Part shown: piece by piece, positions 7,236-13,901 of the stretch
Layout of the letters: the number at the start of each line of letters is the position of its first letter
Position numbering within the stretch: the first letter of the stretch is position 1
Source: JANQKX01 sp039028695
GTDB taxonomy: Bacteria > Pseudomonadota > Alphaproteobacteria > Kiloniellales > Kiloniellaceae
DNA length: 14,825 nt
Assembly: GCA_039028695.1 (NCBI GenBank)
Contig: JBCCHN010000131.1
Location: forward strand, 1 to 14,825
Direction: 5' to 3'
Made by a program: the position numbers and the translations under genes
The notes under the pieces: generated by a model
Told to the model about the DNA's origin: nothing
The model's input: only the letters and a program-made list of their open reading frames with translations
Database searches by the model: none

Positions 7236-8620
7236 GTCGCTTAGTCGTTGTATCTAATCGTGTTGCGCCGGTAAGGCGGCAGAAGAGCTCGGGCGGGGAA
7301 GGCGGCCTTGCGGTCGCGGTCTTAGAGTCCTTGCGTGACAAAGAAGGCCTTTGGTTCGGCTGGAGCGGTCAACTCAGCGACCGACCCAATGAGGGTCCGG
7401 AAATGTGTGGGGCCGGTTCCCTGACCTATGCCATGGTGGATCTCACCCAACAGGATTTTGACGAATACTACAATGGCTTTGCCAATCGCATGCTTTGGCC
7501 ATTGTTTCACTATCGCTTGGATCTTACCGATTACAGTCGCCGATCCATGGCCGGCTACAATCGGGTCAATCAGCTCTTTGCCGACAATCTGACGCCCTTG
7601 TTGCGCGCCGATGATATGATATGGGTGCATGACTATCACCTTATCCCCATGGCAGAGCAGCTGAGACAAAGGGGATGCCACCAGCGCATCGGCTTTTTCC
7701 TGCATATTCCCTGGCCCTCGCCTCAAGTCCTGCTTGCCCTGCCCAATCACCAACAGCTTGTTAAGGCGCTTTGTGCCTATGATTTGGTGGGCTTCCAGAC
7801 CGAGGAGGACCTGCATTCCTTCTGTGAGTATATCGAGCGGGAAGCCGACGGGCATGTGATGAGCAATGGCATGGTCAAAGCCTTTGGCCGATCCTTCCAA
7901 GTGGGTGCATTTCCCATCAGCATTGATGCGGAATCTGTGGCGGGCTTTGCTGCCGAGGCGTCCCAGTCCCATCAGAATAAGCGTCTATTGCGAAGCCTTG
8001 GGGGTCGCACCCTTATGATCGGGGTGGACCGCCTGGATTATTCTAAGGGCGTATCGGAACGTTTCGCCGCTTATGAGTATCTCTTGCAGGCCTATCCAGC
8101 CACGCGGGGCAAGGTCGTATTGTTGCAAATTTCTCCCAAATCCCGTGTCGACGTCCCCGAGTATGTGGAAATGTCAAGACAGTTGGAAGCCATGACGGGA
8201 CACATCAATTCCCGCTACGCTGAATTCGATTGGAACCCCATCCGCTATCTTAATAAGGGTTTTAACCGTAGGGTTCTTTCTGGCTTCTTCCGCACCAGTC
8301 GAGTTGGTTTGGTGACACCTTTAAGGGACGGCATGAACTTGGTTGCCAAGGAATATGTGGCAGCCCAGGACCCCAATGACCCGGGCGTTTTGGTCTTGTC
8401 CCGCTTTGCCGGTGCCGCCCATGAGCTCAAGGATGCCATCTTGGTCAATCCCTACGATGTGGAGAGCTGCGGGGAAGCCTATCAAGCCGCCCTGACCATG
8501 CCGCTGGACGAGCGCAAGGATCGTTGGCAGCGCATGAATGCGCAAATTCAACGTAACGATATCTCGTCCTGGCGGCGCGCTTTTATGGAAGCCTTGACGG
8601 CCTATCGCAAGGCGGCCTAA
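7232..8620 (+). CDS. otsA: Alpha,alpha-trehalose-phosphate synthase (UDP-forming), GT20
   Basis: OtsA joins UDP-glucose and glucose-6-phosphate into trehalose-6-phosphate in the cytoplasm. The 462-residue product shows the family landmarks: SNRVAPV at 8-14 with R10, the glycine loop SGGEGGLAVAV at 20-30, LWPLFHYR at 88-95, WVHDYHLIP with D134, FFLHIPWPS at 155-163, DRLDYSKG with R267 and K272, and TPLRDGMNLVAKE with D366 and E374. These match the donor and acceptor residues known from the E. coli enzyme. The start chosen is TTG 7232, based on a strong Shine-Dalgarno sequence and 4-nt overlap with the GH15 gene. Length is normal and all key residues are present. It is translationally coupled within the otsB-GH15-otsA-glk operon. 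Confidence 0.97.
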   Translation: MSRLVVVSNRVAPVRRQKSSGGEGGLAVAVLESLRDKEGLWFGWSGQLSDRPNEGPEMCGAGSLTYAMVDLTQQDFDEYYNGFANRMLWPLFHYRLDLTDYSRRSMAGYNRVNQLFADNLTPLLRADDMIWVHDYHLIPMAEQLRQRGCHQRIGFFLHIPWPSPQVLLALPNHQQLVKALCAYDLVGFQTEEDLHSFCEYIEREADGHVMSNGMVKAFGRSFQVGAFPISIDAESVAGFAAEASQSHQNKRLLRSLGGRTLMIGVDRLDYSKGVSERFAAYEYLLQAYPATRGKVVLLQISPKSRVDVPEYVEMSRQLEAMTGHINSRYAEFDWNPIRYLNKGFNRRVLSGFFRTSRVGLVTPLRDGMNLVAKEYVAAQDPNDPGVLVLSRFAGAAHELKDAILVNPYDVESCGEAYQAALTMPLDERKDRWQRMNAQIQRNDISSWRRAFMEALTAYRKAA

Positions 8621-8622
8621 GC

Positions 8623-9588
8623 GTGTTCTCGGCCGGGCCGCTTTCCATCGTTGCAGACATTGGTGGAACCAACGCCCGGTTTGCCCTGAGCAACGGTGTA
8701 GAGCTGTCCCCAATTTCCTATCTGGCCGTGGCCGATCACCCGGATCCGATTTCCGCTGTGAAAGAATTTTTGGGCCAGATCGAGGCGCCGGCTCATCCTA
8801 AAAAGGCAGCTTTTGCTATCGCAGGTCCGGTTCAAGAGGGCCGCGGGAGCTTGACCAACGGCACTTGGTTTTTTGACCAGTCGGACCTGGCGCGGAGCCT
8901 AAACTTGGATCAAGCGCTGGTCGTCAATGACTTTGCCGCCGTGGCCATGAGCCTGCCTTACTTGGCGGGAAAAGATCTCCGCCAAATGGGTGGTGGCCAT
9001 GTCAATCGAAATGCGCCCATGGCCGTCTTGGGGCCTGGAACGGGCCTTGGGGTCGGGGGATTGGTGCCTTGTGGCGAGGGCTGGCAAACAATTGTTACCG
9101 AAGGCGGCCACGTGACAATGCCGGCGGTTACCCATCGGGAAGTGGAGGTCATTAAGTGCCTGGCCAGTCACTATGGGCATGTCTCGGCGGAGCGGCTTTT
9201 GTCAGGACAGGGTTTGGGGAACTTGTTCTCCGCGATTGCCGAAGTAGATGGCCTTTCCCTGGAGGCACCGGCGCCCGATGTGATTTCCAAACAAGGCCTG
9301 GACGGGTCATGTGGCGTGGCGTCCGAATGCCTCACCATGTTCTGCGGCATGTTGGGTACGGTGGCGGGCAATTTGGCATTATCCATGGGAGCCCAGGGCG
9401 GGGTCTTCATTGCCGGCGGTATCGTCCCTCGCATGGCGGACTTTTGGGCAGCATCCAACTTTCGCCAGCGGTTCGAGGCAAAGGGCCGTTTTCAAGATTA
9501 TATGGCGCGGATTGCTACCAATTTAGTCACCCATTCCGATCCGGCTTTTTTGGGTCTTTCGGTGGGGCTTCGCGACGGTTCTCAATAA
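8623..9588 (+). CDS. glk: Glucokinase (bacterial Glk family)
   Basis: The 321-residue protein is of the bacterial Glk family rather than ROK. It has the phosphate-binding DIGGTNARF at 12-20, catalytic D103 in VVNDFAAVA, the adenosine-side loop LGPGTGLGVG at 136-145, EGGH at 160-163, and E190 in HVSAERLLSG. These correspond to the glucose-binding Asp, Glu, His and Glu of E. coli Glk. It phosphorylates glucose with ATP to glucose-6-phosphate. The start is GTG 8623, 2 nt after the otsA stop, with only a weak AAGGCGG upstream, consistent with translational coupling. Its position suggests it recaptures glucose released by the GH15 enzyme. Its 3' end overlaps the convergent GST-like gene by 7 nt, and no terminator is visible between them. 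Confidence 0.95.
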   Translation: MFSAGPLSIVADIGGTNARFALSNGVELSPISYLAVADHPDPISAVKEFLGQIEAPAHPKKAAFAIAGPVQEGRGSLTNGTWFFDQSDLARSLNLDQALVVNDFAAVAMSLPYLAGKDLRQMGGGHVNRNAPMAVLGPGTGLGVGGLVPCGEGWQTIVTEGGHVTMPAVTHREVEVIKCLASHYGHVSAERLLSGQGLGNLFSAIAEVDGLSLEAPAPDVISKQGLDGSCGVASECLTMFCGMLGTVAGNLALSMGAQGGVFIAGGIVPRMADFWAASNFRQRFEAKGRFQDYMARIATNLVTHSDPAFLGLSVGLRDGSQ

Positions 9589-10256
9589 CCGTGCCATGTC
9601 AAAATACGCTTGACGGCAGGGCGTTCGGTTAGGTTTTGCACCAGCTTCGCTACTTTCGGGAATTCTTCAACACTATTGGCGAAGCACTCGGGCCAGATGG
9701 CTTGTAGGCCTAAGGCGTGGTCGCATGCCGTCGGCTGTTTTCCGAACATATAGGGTCCTTCGATGGCTTCGTTCAGGATCCGCCAAACCGCACTGAGGCG
9801 GGCCATGGAGGCGTCCTTGATTTCCTTTTGTCGCTCTTGATCTGGGAATAGCGCCTCGGGATGGAATTGTATCAAGACGTCCGGCTGTAAGGTGCTGGAA
9901 AGATAAAACAGCCATTGTAGGTAAAGGCCCCGCCTGGGATCCTGATTGGTTAGGGAAAGACCGGCTTCGGGATGGCGGTCGGCCAGAAAAAAAGCAATCG
10001 CACCAGATTCACATAAACCGCTCCAACCCGTCTCTCCTTCATAGAGGAGAGCCGGTACCCTGGCATTGGGGCTAATTTTTAAAAAATCCGGATCCGGCCT
10101 ATCGGTAAAAATCTCCGTGGGGATGAGGTCAAAGGGCGCACCGATTTCCTCCAGCAGAGCATGGGCTGCCATGGCGTAGGTGTTCTTGTCCAGATAGAGT
10201 TTATAAATGTGACTGACCTCAGGACTCGAAAGATCGTGCTTCTTCTTTCGACACAA
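9582..10256 (-). CDS. Glutathione S-transferase family protein
   Basis: The 224-residue protein has the two-domain GST fold. The thioredoxin-like part opens with YKLYLDKNTYAMAAHALLEE, carries the cis-proline loop ARVPALLYEG near 65-74 and the glutathione-contact ESGAIAFFLADR near 83-94, and is followed by an all-helical half. Against beta-class GSTs (which have a catalytic Cys in the first loop) the matching place here is Tyr/Thr (KNTYAM), so a Ser/Thr/Tyr-type or non-catalytic role is likely. The start is uncertain: TTG 10256 lies inside msrB, 38 nt before its stop, without a clear ribosome site. The fold needs to begin no later than residue 17, and the next ATG would remove the first strand. 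It is coupled behind msrB, and the pair suggests redox or electrophile defence. Confidence 0.82.
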   Translation of the reverse strand: MCRKKKHDLSSPEVSHIYKLYLDKNTYAMAAHALLEEIGAPFDLIPTEIFTDRPDPDFLKISPNARVPALLYEGETGWSGLCESGAIAFFLADRHPEAGLSLTNQDPRRGLYLQWLFYLSSTLQPDVLIQFHPEALFPDQERQKEIKDASMARLSAVWRILNEAIEGPYMFGKQPTACDHALGLQAIWPECFANSVEEFPKVAKLVQNLTERPAVKRILTWHGY

Positions 10257-10644
10257 AAATCATCGCTGTTGAGTTGGTGCAATAGCGTAAGCCGCTTGGT
10301 GGCGGTCCGTCATGGTGCAGGTGACCCAATTTGCCATGGCAGGTGGCACAAACTAAAAAGGTATCGCCATGGCCCGGGCGCTGGTCGGGCATCGTGGTGA
10401 CCGCGGGGCCGGGCAGGGGTGCCGAAAAGGTCGGTGCGCCCGTATGGGCCTCGTATTTGTCGCCAGAGGAAAACAAGGCCAAATGGCAACGCACACAGTG
10501 ATAGGTCCCATCCTCGAAGAGGCCGCAATAGGGATTGGTAAAATCCGGATCGTCCTGGCCTTCAACGGTTACCTGATATTGCTGCGGACTAAGCAGCTTG
10601 CGCCACTCCCCATCTGTTTTTTGCCATTGAGAGTTCCTTGTCAC
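10219..10644 (-). CDS. msrB: Peptide-methionine (R)-S-oxide reductase, divergent MsrB
   Basis: MsrB reduces the R form of methionine sulfoxide in proteins or free methionine. The 141-residue protein keeps the zinc site (C50-x2-C53 and C99-x2-C102), the catalytic C122 in GLRYCTNSTAM, the GHLHHDGP turn, and the typical N-terminal KTDGEWRKLLSPQQYQ. It is divergent: the family GWPSF block reads GAPTF at 69-73, so the active-site Trp is Ala. The usual R-x-E before the second CxxC reads GDTFLVC, and GHVF reads GHLH. An extra C40 could serve as a resolving cysteine. The start is GTG 10644; an in-frame TAG lies 12 nt upstream. There is no signal peptide, so it is cytoplasmic. It overlaps the GST-like gene and is divergent from the regulator at 10878. 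Confidence 0.85.
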   Translation of the reverse strand: MTRNSQWQKTDGEWRKLLSPQQYQVTVEGQDDPDFTNPYCGLFEDGTYHCVRCHLALFSSGDKYEAHTGAPTFSAPLPGPAVTTMPDQRPGHGDTFLVCATCHGKLGHLHHDGPPPSGLRYCTNSTAMIFVSKEEARSFES

Positions 10645-10877
10645 GGTAGGAACCTATGGAGCCATTCGGTCATCAAGGTGCGCCACTTGTTGAAGAAGAT
10701 CAGGAGGCCTGGTTCCGATCACATTGATTATTCATCCCCATAGTTTTGGTTTAAAATCCCCGTGAAAGCAATACTGTGATCTGAGCCATCGATTTGCGGT
10801 ATGGATCCATCAATGCGAAGATGTGATCCTTGTAAAGGTGGTCAGCTTGGCTGGGCCGAGGAATAGCGGAGAAGGGA
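10645..10877. promoter_or_regulatory. Divergent promoter/operator region between msrB and first FCD regulator
   Basis: This 233-bp gap holds no gene. It contains three matches to one arm of the TGTGATCACA operator seen elsewhere in the window: GATCACA at 10717-10723, TGTGATC at 10775-10781 and TGTGATC at 10822-10828. A perfect GATC-centred palindrome ATGGATCCAT lies at 10801-10810. A weak candidate promoter toward the regulator is TTGGTT (10747-10752), 17 nt, AATACT (10770-10775), directly abutting the second half-site, where binding would repress. The half-sites are short and any one could be chance. Confidence 0.4.
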
Positions 10878-11585
10878 GTGACGAGTTTGGCGCCGACATT
10901 GGCTCAAAAATCCCGGCCGTCGCGGCCTCAACTGCCCCTCAATGATCAGGTTTACCAAAAGCTGCGTTGGGCCCTGACGGTTGGAGACTATCGGCCTGGG
11001 GATCGTTTGAGCATTCGCGGTTTGGCTGCAGTGTTAGGGACAAGCGCCATGCCCGTACGTGAGGCGCTAAAGAGATTGGTTTCGGACCGCGCCTTGGAAG
11101 TCTCGAACAATCGGTCTTTTCGTGTGCCTGTGATGGCGCCTAAACGGGTGTCGGATCTTTTCCTGATCCGCTCCACCTTGGAAGGACTGGCCACCGAAAT
11201 TGCCGCGACCGTTTTGACTCGATCTCAGGTTGACGATCTAATTCAAATGGCGGCCCAGTTGGACCAGGTCATTTCCGACAATCGTGCCGAAGATTATCTG
11301 CGCGGCAACTACAATTTTCACTTCACCATCTATACGGCTGCCGGAAATCCGGATCTGGTTTCCATCATTGACGGGCTTTGGGTGCAAACCGGCCCTTTCT
11401 TGAGCGATGGAGTCAAGCAGATTGGGCTGACTGCGGATTGGCGCCTTTTGCACAGGGAAATTGCCGCGGCGATCCAGATTCGCGATGGCGCCCGAGCTCG
11501 ACAGCTTATCGAGCGGGACATTGGCTGGGGTGTGCGCTATTTCTCTGACCAGATCCAAGAAGGCCCATCGGTCAAGCGTTCATAA
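10878..11585 (+). CDS. GntR-family transcriptional regulator, FCD (FadR-type) effector domain
   Basis: The 235-residue protein has an N-terminal winged helix-turn-helix (about 22-85, with LSIRGLAAVLGTSAMPVREALKRL) and a C-terminal all-helical FCD domain (about 90-225). In other FCD proteins a metal is held by Asp and three His. Here H148 (NFHFTIY) and H192 (LLHREI) are kept, the Asp position is N144, and the last His position is D214 (IERDIGW). It likely binds a small carboxylate and represses nearby genes. Its recognition helix is nearly identical to that of the regulator at 13902-14612, so both may read the same operator. The start is GTG 10878 (GGAG at 10868-10871) or TTG 10887 (AAGGGAG at 10872-10878). 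The 3' end overlaps the convergent aminotransferase gene by 14 nt. Confidence 0.92.
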   Translation: MTSLAPTLAQKSRPSRPQLPLNDQVYQKLRWALTVGDYRPGDRLSIRGLAAVLGTSAMPVREALKRLVSDRALEVSNNRSFRVPVMAPKRVSDLFLIRSTLEGLATEIAATVLTRSQVDDLIQMAAQLDQVISDNRAEDYLRGNYNFHFTIYTAAGNPDLVSIIDGLWVQTGPFLSDGVKQIGLTADWRLLHREIAAAIQIRDGARARQLIERDIGWGVRYFSDQIQEGPSVKRS

Positions 11586-12663
11586 AGTCCCCGAGGGCGC
11601 TATAGGCGGCCTCCATTTCGTCTTCCAGACCGATGGTAAAGCGGAGTTTATCCTCAAAGTCCGCCACGGCAAATTGCCGGGCGATGATGCCACGGTCCAA
11701 CAAAAAGCGGTTGGCCGCGGCGGCCGTTTTTATCTTCTGATCGGGAAAGCGGACCAAGACAAAATTGGTCTGGCTGGGAAAAACCTCTAGCCCCAGGTCG
11801 GTTAGATCTTGGGAAAATTTCTGACCCACTGAGGTGTTGTGACGCAAGACGGCCCGTGTGTGGTCGCGGTCCGCTAAGGCTGCCAGGCCGGCCTGTCTGG
11901 CAGCTAGGTTGACTGGAAAGGAAGGGCCAATGCGCTCCAAGATGTCGACTATATCGGGCGTCCCGTAACACCACCCCAGGCGCAGACCGGCGAGCCCAAA
12001 GACTTTAGAAAAGGTTCGCGTCACCACTACGTCATCGCGCTCCTCAACCATCGCAGTGGCGCTTCGATAGTCGTCCGCCCAAGCATATTCGTCGTAGGCC
12101 GCATCAACGATCAACAATACTCCCGTCGGTAAGGCCTTGCGGAGGCGGCGAATTTCGACATCGCTCAGATGAGTTCCCGAGGGATTGTCCGGGTTGGCGA
12201 CGATGACAATCTTTGTTCGCTTAGAGACGCAATTTAAGAGGCCATCCACTGAATGGCGAAAGTTCTCGTCATCGGCCGCAACCGGCGTGGCACCAGCGGT
12301 TTTGGCGTAGATCGGAAATTGCATGTAGGCATGGGCGCTGTGGATCACCTCATCGCCGGGTCCGGCAAAGGTATTCACCAGGCGGGTCAATAGCTCGTCG
12401 GAACCGGGCCCGAATGTAATGCGGGCGGCCTGCAGATCAAAATGAGCGGCTAAGGCGTCCCGCAATTGCTCCGTTTCCACTTCCGGGTATCGGTGGGCCT
12501 CGGCCATGGCCTGCGATGCGGCGGCGACGGCCAGTGGGCTGGGTCCCAAGGCACTTTCGTTGGAGGAAAGTTTCACCACACGATCAAATCCCGGCAGTTT
12601 CGATATGCCCACCATGTAGTAATCCACATCGTTCAGGCCGGGGCAGGGTTGTATGCTGCTCAA
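11572..12663 (-). CDS. PLP-dependent aminotransferase, histidinol-phosphate aminotransferase (HisC)-like
   Basis: The 363-residue protein is a fold-type I aminotransferase close to HisC. It has KLSSNESALGPSP at 31-43, ANPDNPSGT at 156-164 (N160 near the PLP ring), VDAAYDEY with D187 and Y190, the PLP lysine K220 in TRTFSKVFGLAGLRLGW (R228 binds the phosphate), and a C-terminal carboxylate-binding R341 in LRFTIG. It moves an amino group between an amino acid (or histidinol phosphate) and 2-oxoglutarate. No other his gene is near, so a paralogue with another amino-acid substrate, partnering the adjacent 2-hydroxyacid dehydrogenase, is plausible. The start is TTG 12663, well supported by AAAAGGA seven nt upstream. 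It is divergent from the dehydrogenase across a 222-bp operator region. Confidence 0.9.
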   Translation of the reverse strand: MSSIQPCPGLNDVDYYMVGISKLPGFDRVVKLSSNESALGPSPLAVAAASQAMAEAHRYPEVETEQLRDALAAHFDLQAARITFGPGSDELLTRLVNTFAGPGDEVIHSAHAYMQFPIYAKTAGATPVAADDENFRHSVDGLLNCVSKRTKIVIVANPDNPSGTHLSDVEIRRLRKALPTGVLLIVDAAYDEYAWADDYRSATAMVEERDDVVVTRTFSKVFGLAGLRLGWCYGTPDIVDILERIGPSFPVNLAARQAGLAALADRDHTRAVLRHNTSVGQKFSQDLTDLGLEVFPSQTNFVLVRFPDQKIKTAAAANRFLLDRGIIARQFAVADFEDKLRFTIGLEDEMEAAYSALGDFMNA

Positions 12664-12818
12664 ATCTAGTTCCTTTTCTGGGGTCGGTTCCCATGCCGAG
12701 GTAAGCTCATCCCCAAGGTGCCCTCTTCGGCAGGAGGCGCCGGGGATTCTCTATGCATAAAGAGGGGAGCGGCTCTGTCTCTTTCCCTCTGGCCATGACA
12801 GTGTCACAGGGCTATTAT

Positions 12819-12837
12819 TTGATCAAGTGTGATCACA
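12819..12837. promoter_or_regulatory. Operator: two adjacent GATC-centred palindromes (TTGATCAA and TGTGATCACA)
   Basis: TTGATCAA (12819-12826) and TGTGATCACA (12828-12837) are both perfect palindromes with centres 10 bp apart, one helical turn. The second is identical to the site in front of the regulator gene at 13902-14612. They lie just downstream of a TATTAT -10-like hexamer. Binding by one or both FCD/GntR regulators is an inference from position and symmetry. Confidence 0.6.
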
Positions 12838-12866
12838 GTTTGGCGGCGCCTAGGAGCCGCGAAGCG

Positions 12867-12874
12867 AAGGAGGT
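12867..12874 (+). promoter_or_regulatory. Ribosome binding site deciding the start of the hydroxyacid dehydrogenase
   Basis: AAGGAGGT lies 11 nt before ATG 12886. An in-frame start further up, at the GTG near 12829, would place the operator inside the gene and add a basic tail foreign to the family. Confidence 0.7.
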
Positions 12875-12885
12875 GGCGGCGGGCC

Positions 12886-13863
12886 ATGGCGCGGGATTTA
12901 CCCAAAGTCGTTCTCTTGGATCAGGGCGCCTTTACGGTCGAGCTGGCGGTCAAGGAAATCGCCGTGCCCCATCTTTGGGAGAGCCATCGCGACACCAGCC
13001 CCGATGAGGTGCAGGAACGCTTGCAGGGTGCGGCGGTGGCCATCACGAATGGGGTGGCGCTTCCCGCACATGTCCTTGAAAAACTGCCGGAACTGCGCCT
13101 GATTTCCGCCTGTTCCTCGGGTGTGGATCATATCGATGTGACCTGTTGTGAGAGGCAGGGCATTGCGGTTCGCATGGTGCCCAGCTATGCCGCCCATACG
13201 GTCGCCGAGCACGTGTTTTGCCTCCTGCTGGCCCTACGCCGGAACTTACTGGCCTACCATGCGGATGTCGTGGCCGGCTATTGGCAGGCCTCCGGTCAAT
13301 TCAGCCCGGCACGTCATTCTCTCGGGGAGCTTTTTGGACTTCACATGGGAATTATCGGGGGTGGCGCCATCGGTCAGGCGGTGGCCAAAATCGCCAAAGG
13401 GTTTGGTATGTCCGTGGCTTTTGCCGGTCGGAAAAATCGACGACCTGACGACGACCCAGCGGCGACAGGCAAACTACCCTTTGAGGAAGTTATACGCACC
13501 AGCGATATACTCTCCATCCACTGTCCCCTGACTGAGGAGACGGAGCACCTCATCGGCGCGGCGGAGCTGGCCGCCATGAAGGCCCATGCTCTTTTGATCA
13601 ATACGGCTCGCGGTGGCATCGTCGATGAACAGGCTTTGGTTGCGGCTATCATGACGAAGCAGATTGGCGGGGCCGGTTTTGACGTGGCCGCGACAGAGCC
13701 TCCAGCGGAGGACAATCCCTTGCTGCCGCTCGTGGGGCATCCCCAGTTTCTGCTTACACCTCACGTGGCTTGGGCCAGCGCAGAGGCGCAGCAATCGCTC
13801 CTCGACCAGGCCATTGCAAATGTGGAGACTTTCTTGCGGGAGCATCCGCCTGCCGCCGGCTAG
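12886..13863 (+). CDS. D-2-hydroxyacid dehydrogenase (glycerate dehydrogenase/hydroxypyruvate reductase-like)
   Basis: The 325-residue protein has the split catalytic domain and central Rossmann domain of the D-isomer 2-hydroxyacid dehydrogenases. The nucleotide loop is GIIGGGAIGQ at 155-164, and the catalytic triad is R242 (NTARGGIVDE), E271 (ATEPP) and H293 (TPHVAWAS). After the second strand the sequence runs AFAGRKNRR, with R182 and K183 where NAD-specific members usually carry Asp, which points to NADP(H). It would reduce a 2-oxo acid to the D-2-hydroxy acid, or the reverse. The start ATG 12886 was chosen for the strong AAGGAGG; the frame is open further upstream but through the operator. 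It is divergent from the aminotransferase, suggesting the two share an oxo-acid intermediate. The exact substrate is unknown. Confidence 0.92.
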   Translation: MARDLPKVVLLDQGAFTVELAVKEIAVPHLWESHRDTSPDEVQERLQGAAVAITNGVALPAHVLEKLPELRLISACSSGVDHIDVTCCERQGIAVRMVPSYAAHTVAEHVFCLLLALRRNLLAYHADVVAGYWQASGQFSPARHSLGELFGLHMGIIGGGAIGQAVAKIAKGFGMSVAFAGRKNRRPDDDPAATGKLPFEEVIRTSDILSIHCPLTEETEHLIGAAELAAMKAHALLINTARGGIVDEQALVAAIMTKQIGGAGFDVAATEPPAEDNPLLPLVGHPQFLLTPHVAWASAEAQQSLLDQAIANVETFLREHPPAAG

Positions 13864-13873
13864 CGGCGACAGG
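13849..13873 (+). terminator. Stem-loop spanning the hydroxyacid dehydrogenase stop codon, possible terminator
   Basis: CCTGCCGCCG (13849-13858) pairs with CGGCGACAGG (13864-13873) over ten positions with one C:A mismatch, and the 5-nt loop includes the TAG stop. A T-rich stretch (tcttcttagatttt) starts about 12 nt later rather than directly behind the stem, so it is at best an imperfect intrinsic terminator between two convergent genes. Confidence 0.35.
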
Positions 13874-13901
13874 TATCGGCGGTGTCTTCTTAGATTTTGG
13901 C

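Larger units (their letters stand above)
12664..12885. promoter_or_regulatory. Divergent regulatory region between aminotransferase and hydroxyacid dehydrogenase genes
   Basis: This 222-bp gap has no gene of its own. On the minus strand, AAAAGGA at 12671-12677 is the ribosome site for the aminotransferase TTG start. On the plus strand a -10-like TATTAT lies at 12813-12818 without an obvious -35. It is followed at once by TTGATCAA and TGTGATCACA. An interrupted palindrome TGACA-G-TGTCA lies at 12796-12806, just upstream. The layout fits repression of the dehydrogenase gene and possibly of both divergent genes. Confidence 0.5.

Noticed and set aside
7322..7972. 216-codon minus-strand frame inside otsA
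   Set aside because: It is antisense to OtsA motifs, with no ribosome site, neighbour logic or recognisable domain.
10633..10653. Inverted repeat GTTCCT/AGGAAC with the msrB GTG start in its 9-nt loop, as an RNA switch
   Set aside because: Six base pairs with a long loop is within chance expectation and no alternative structure or ribosome-site masking could be shown.
12828..12837. TGTGATCACA as a CRP/FNR-type site
   Set aside because: CRP sites need about 6 bp between TGTGA and TCACA and FNR sites about 4 bp between half-sites; here the arms are fused, and two GntR-type regulators are adjacent.
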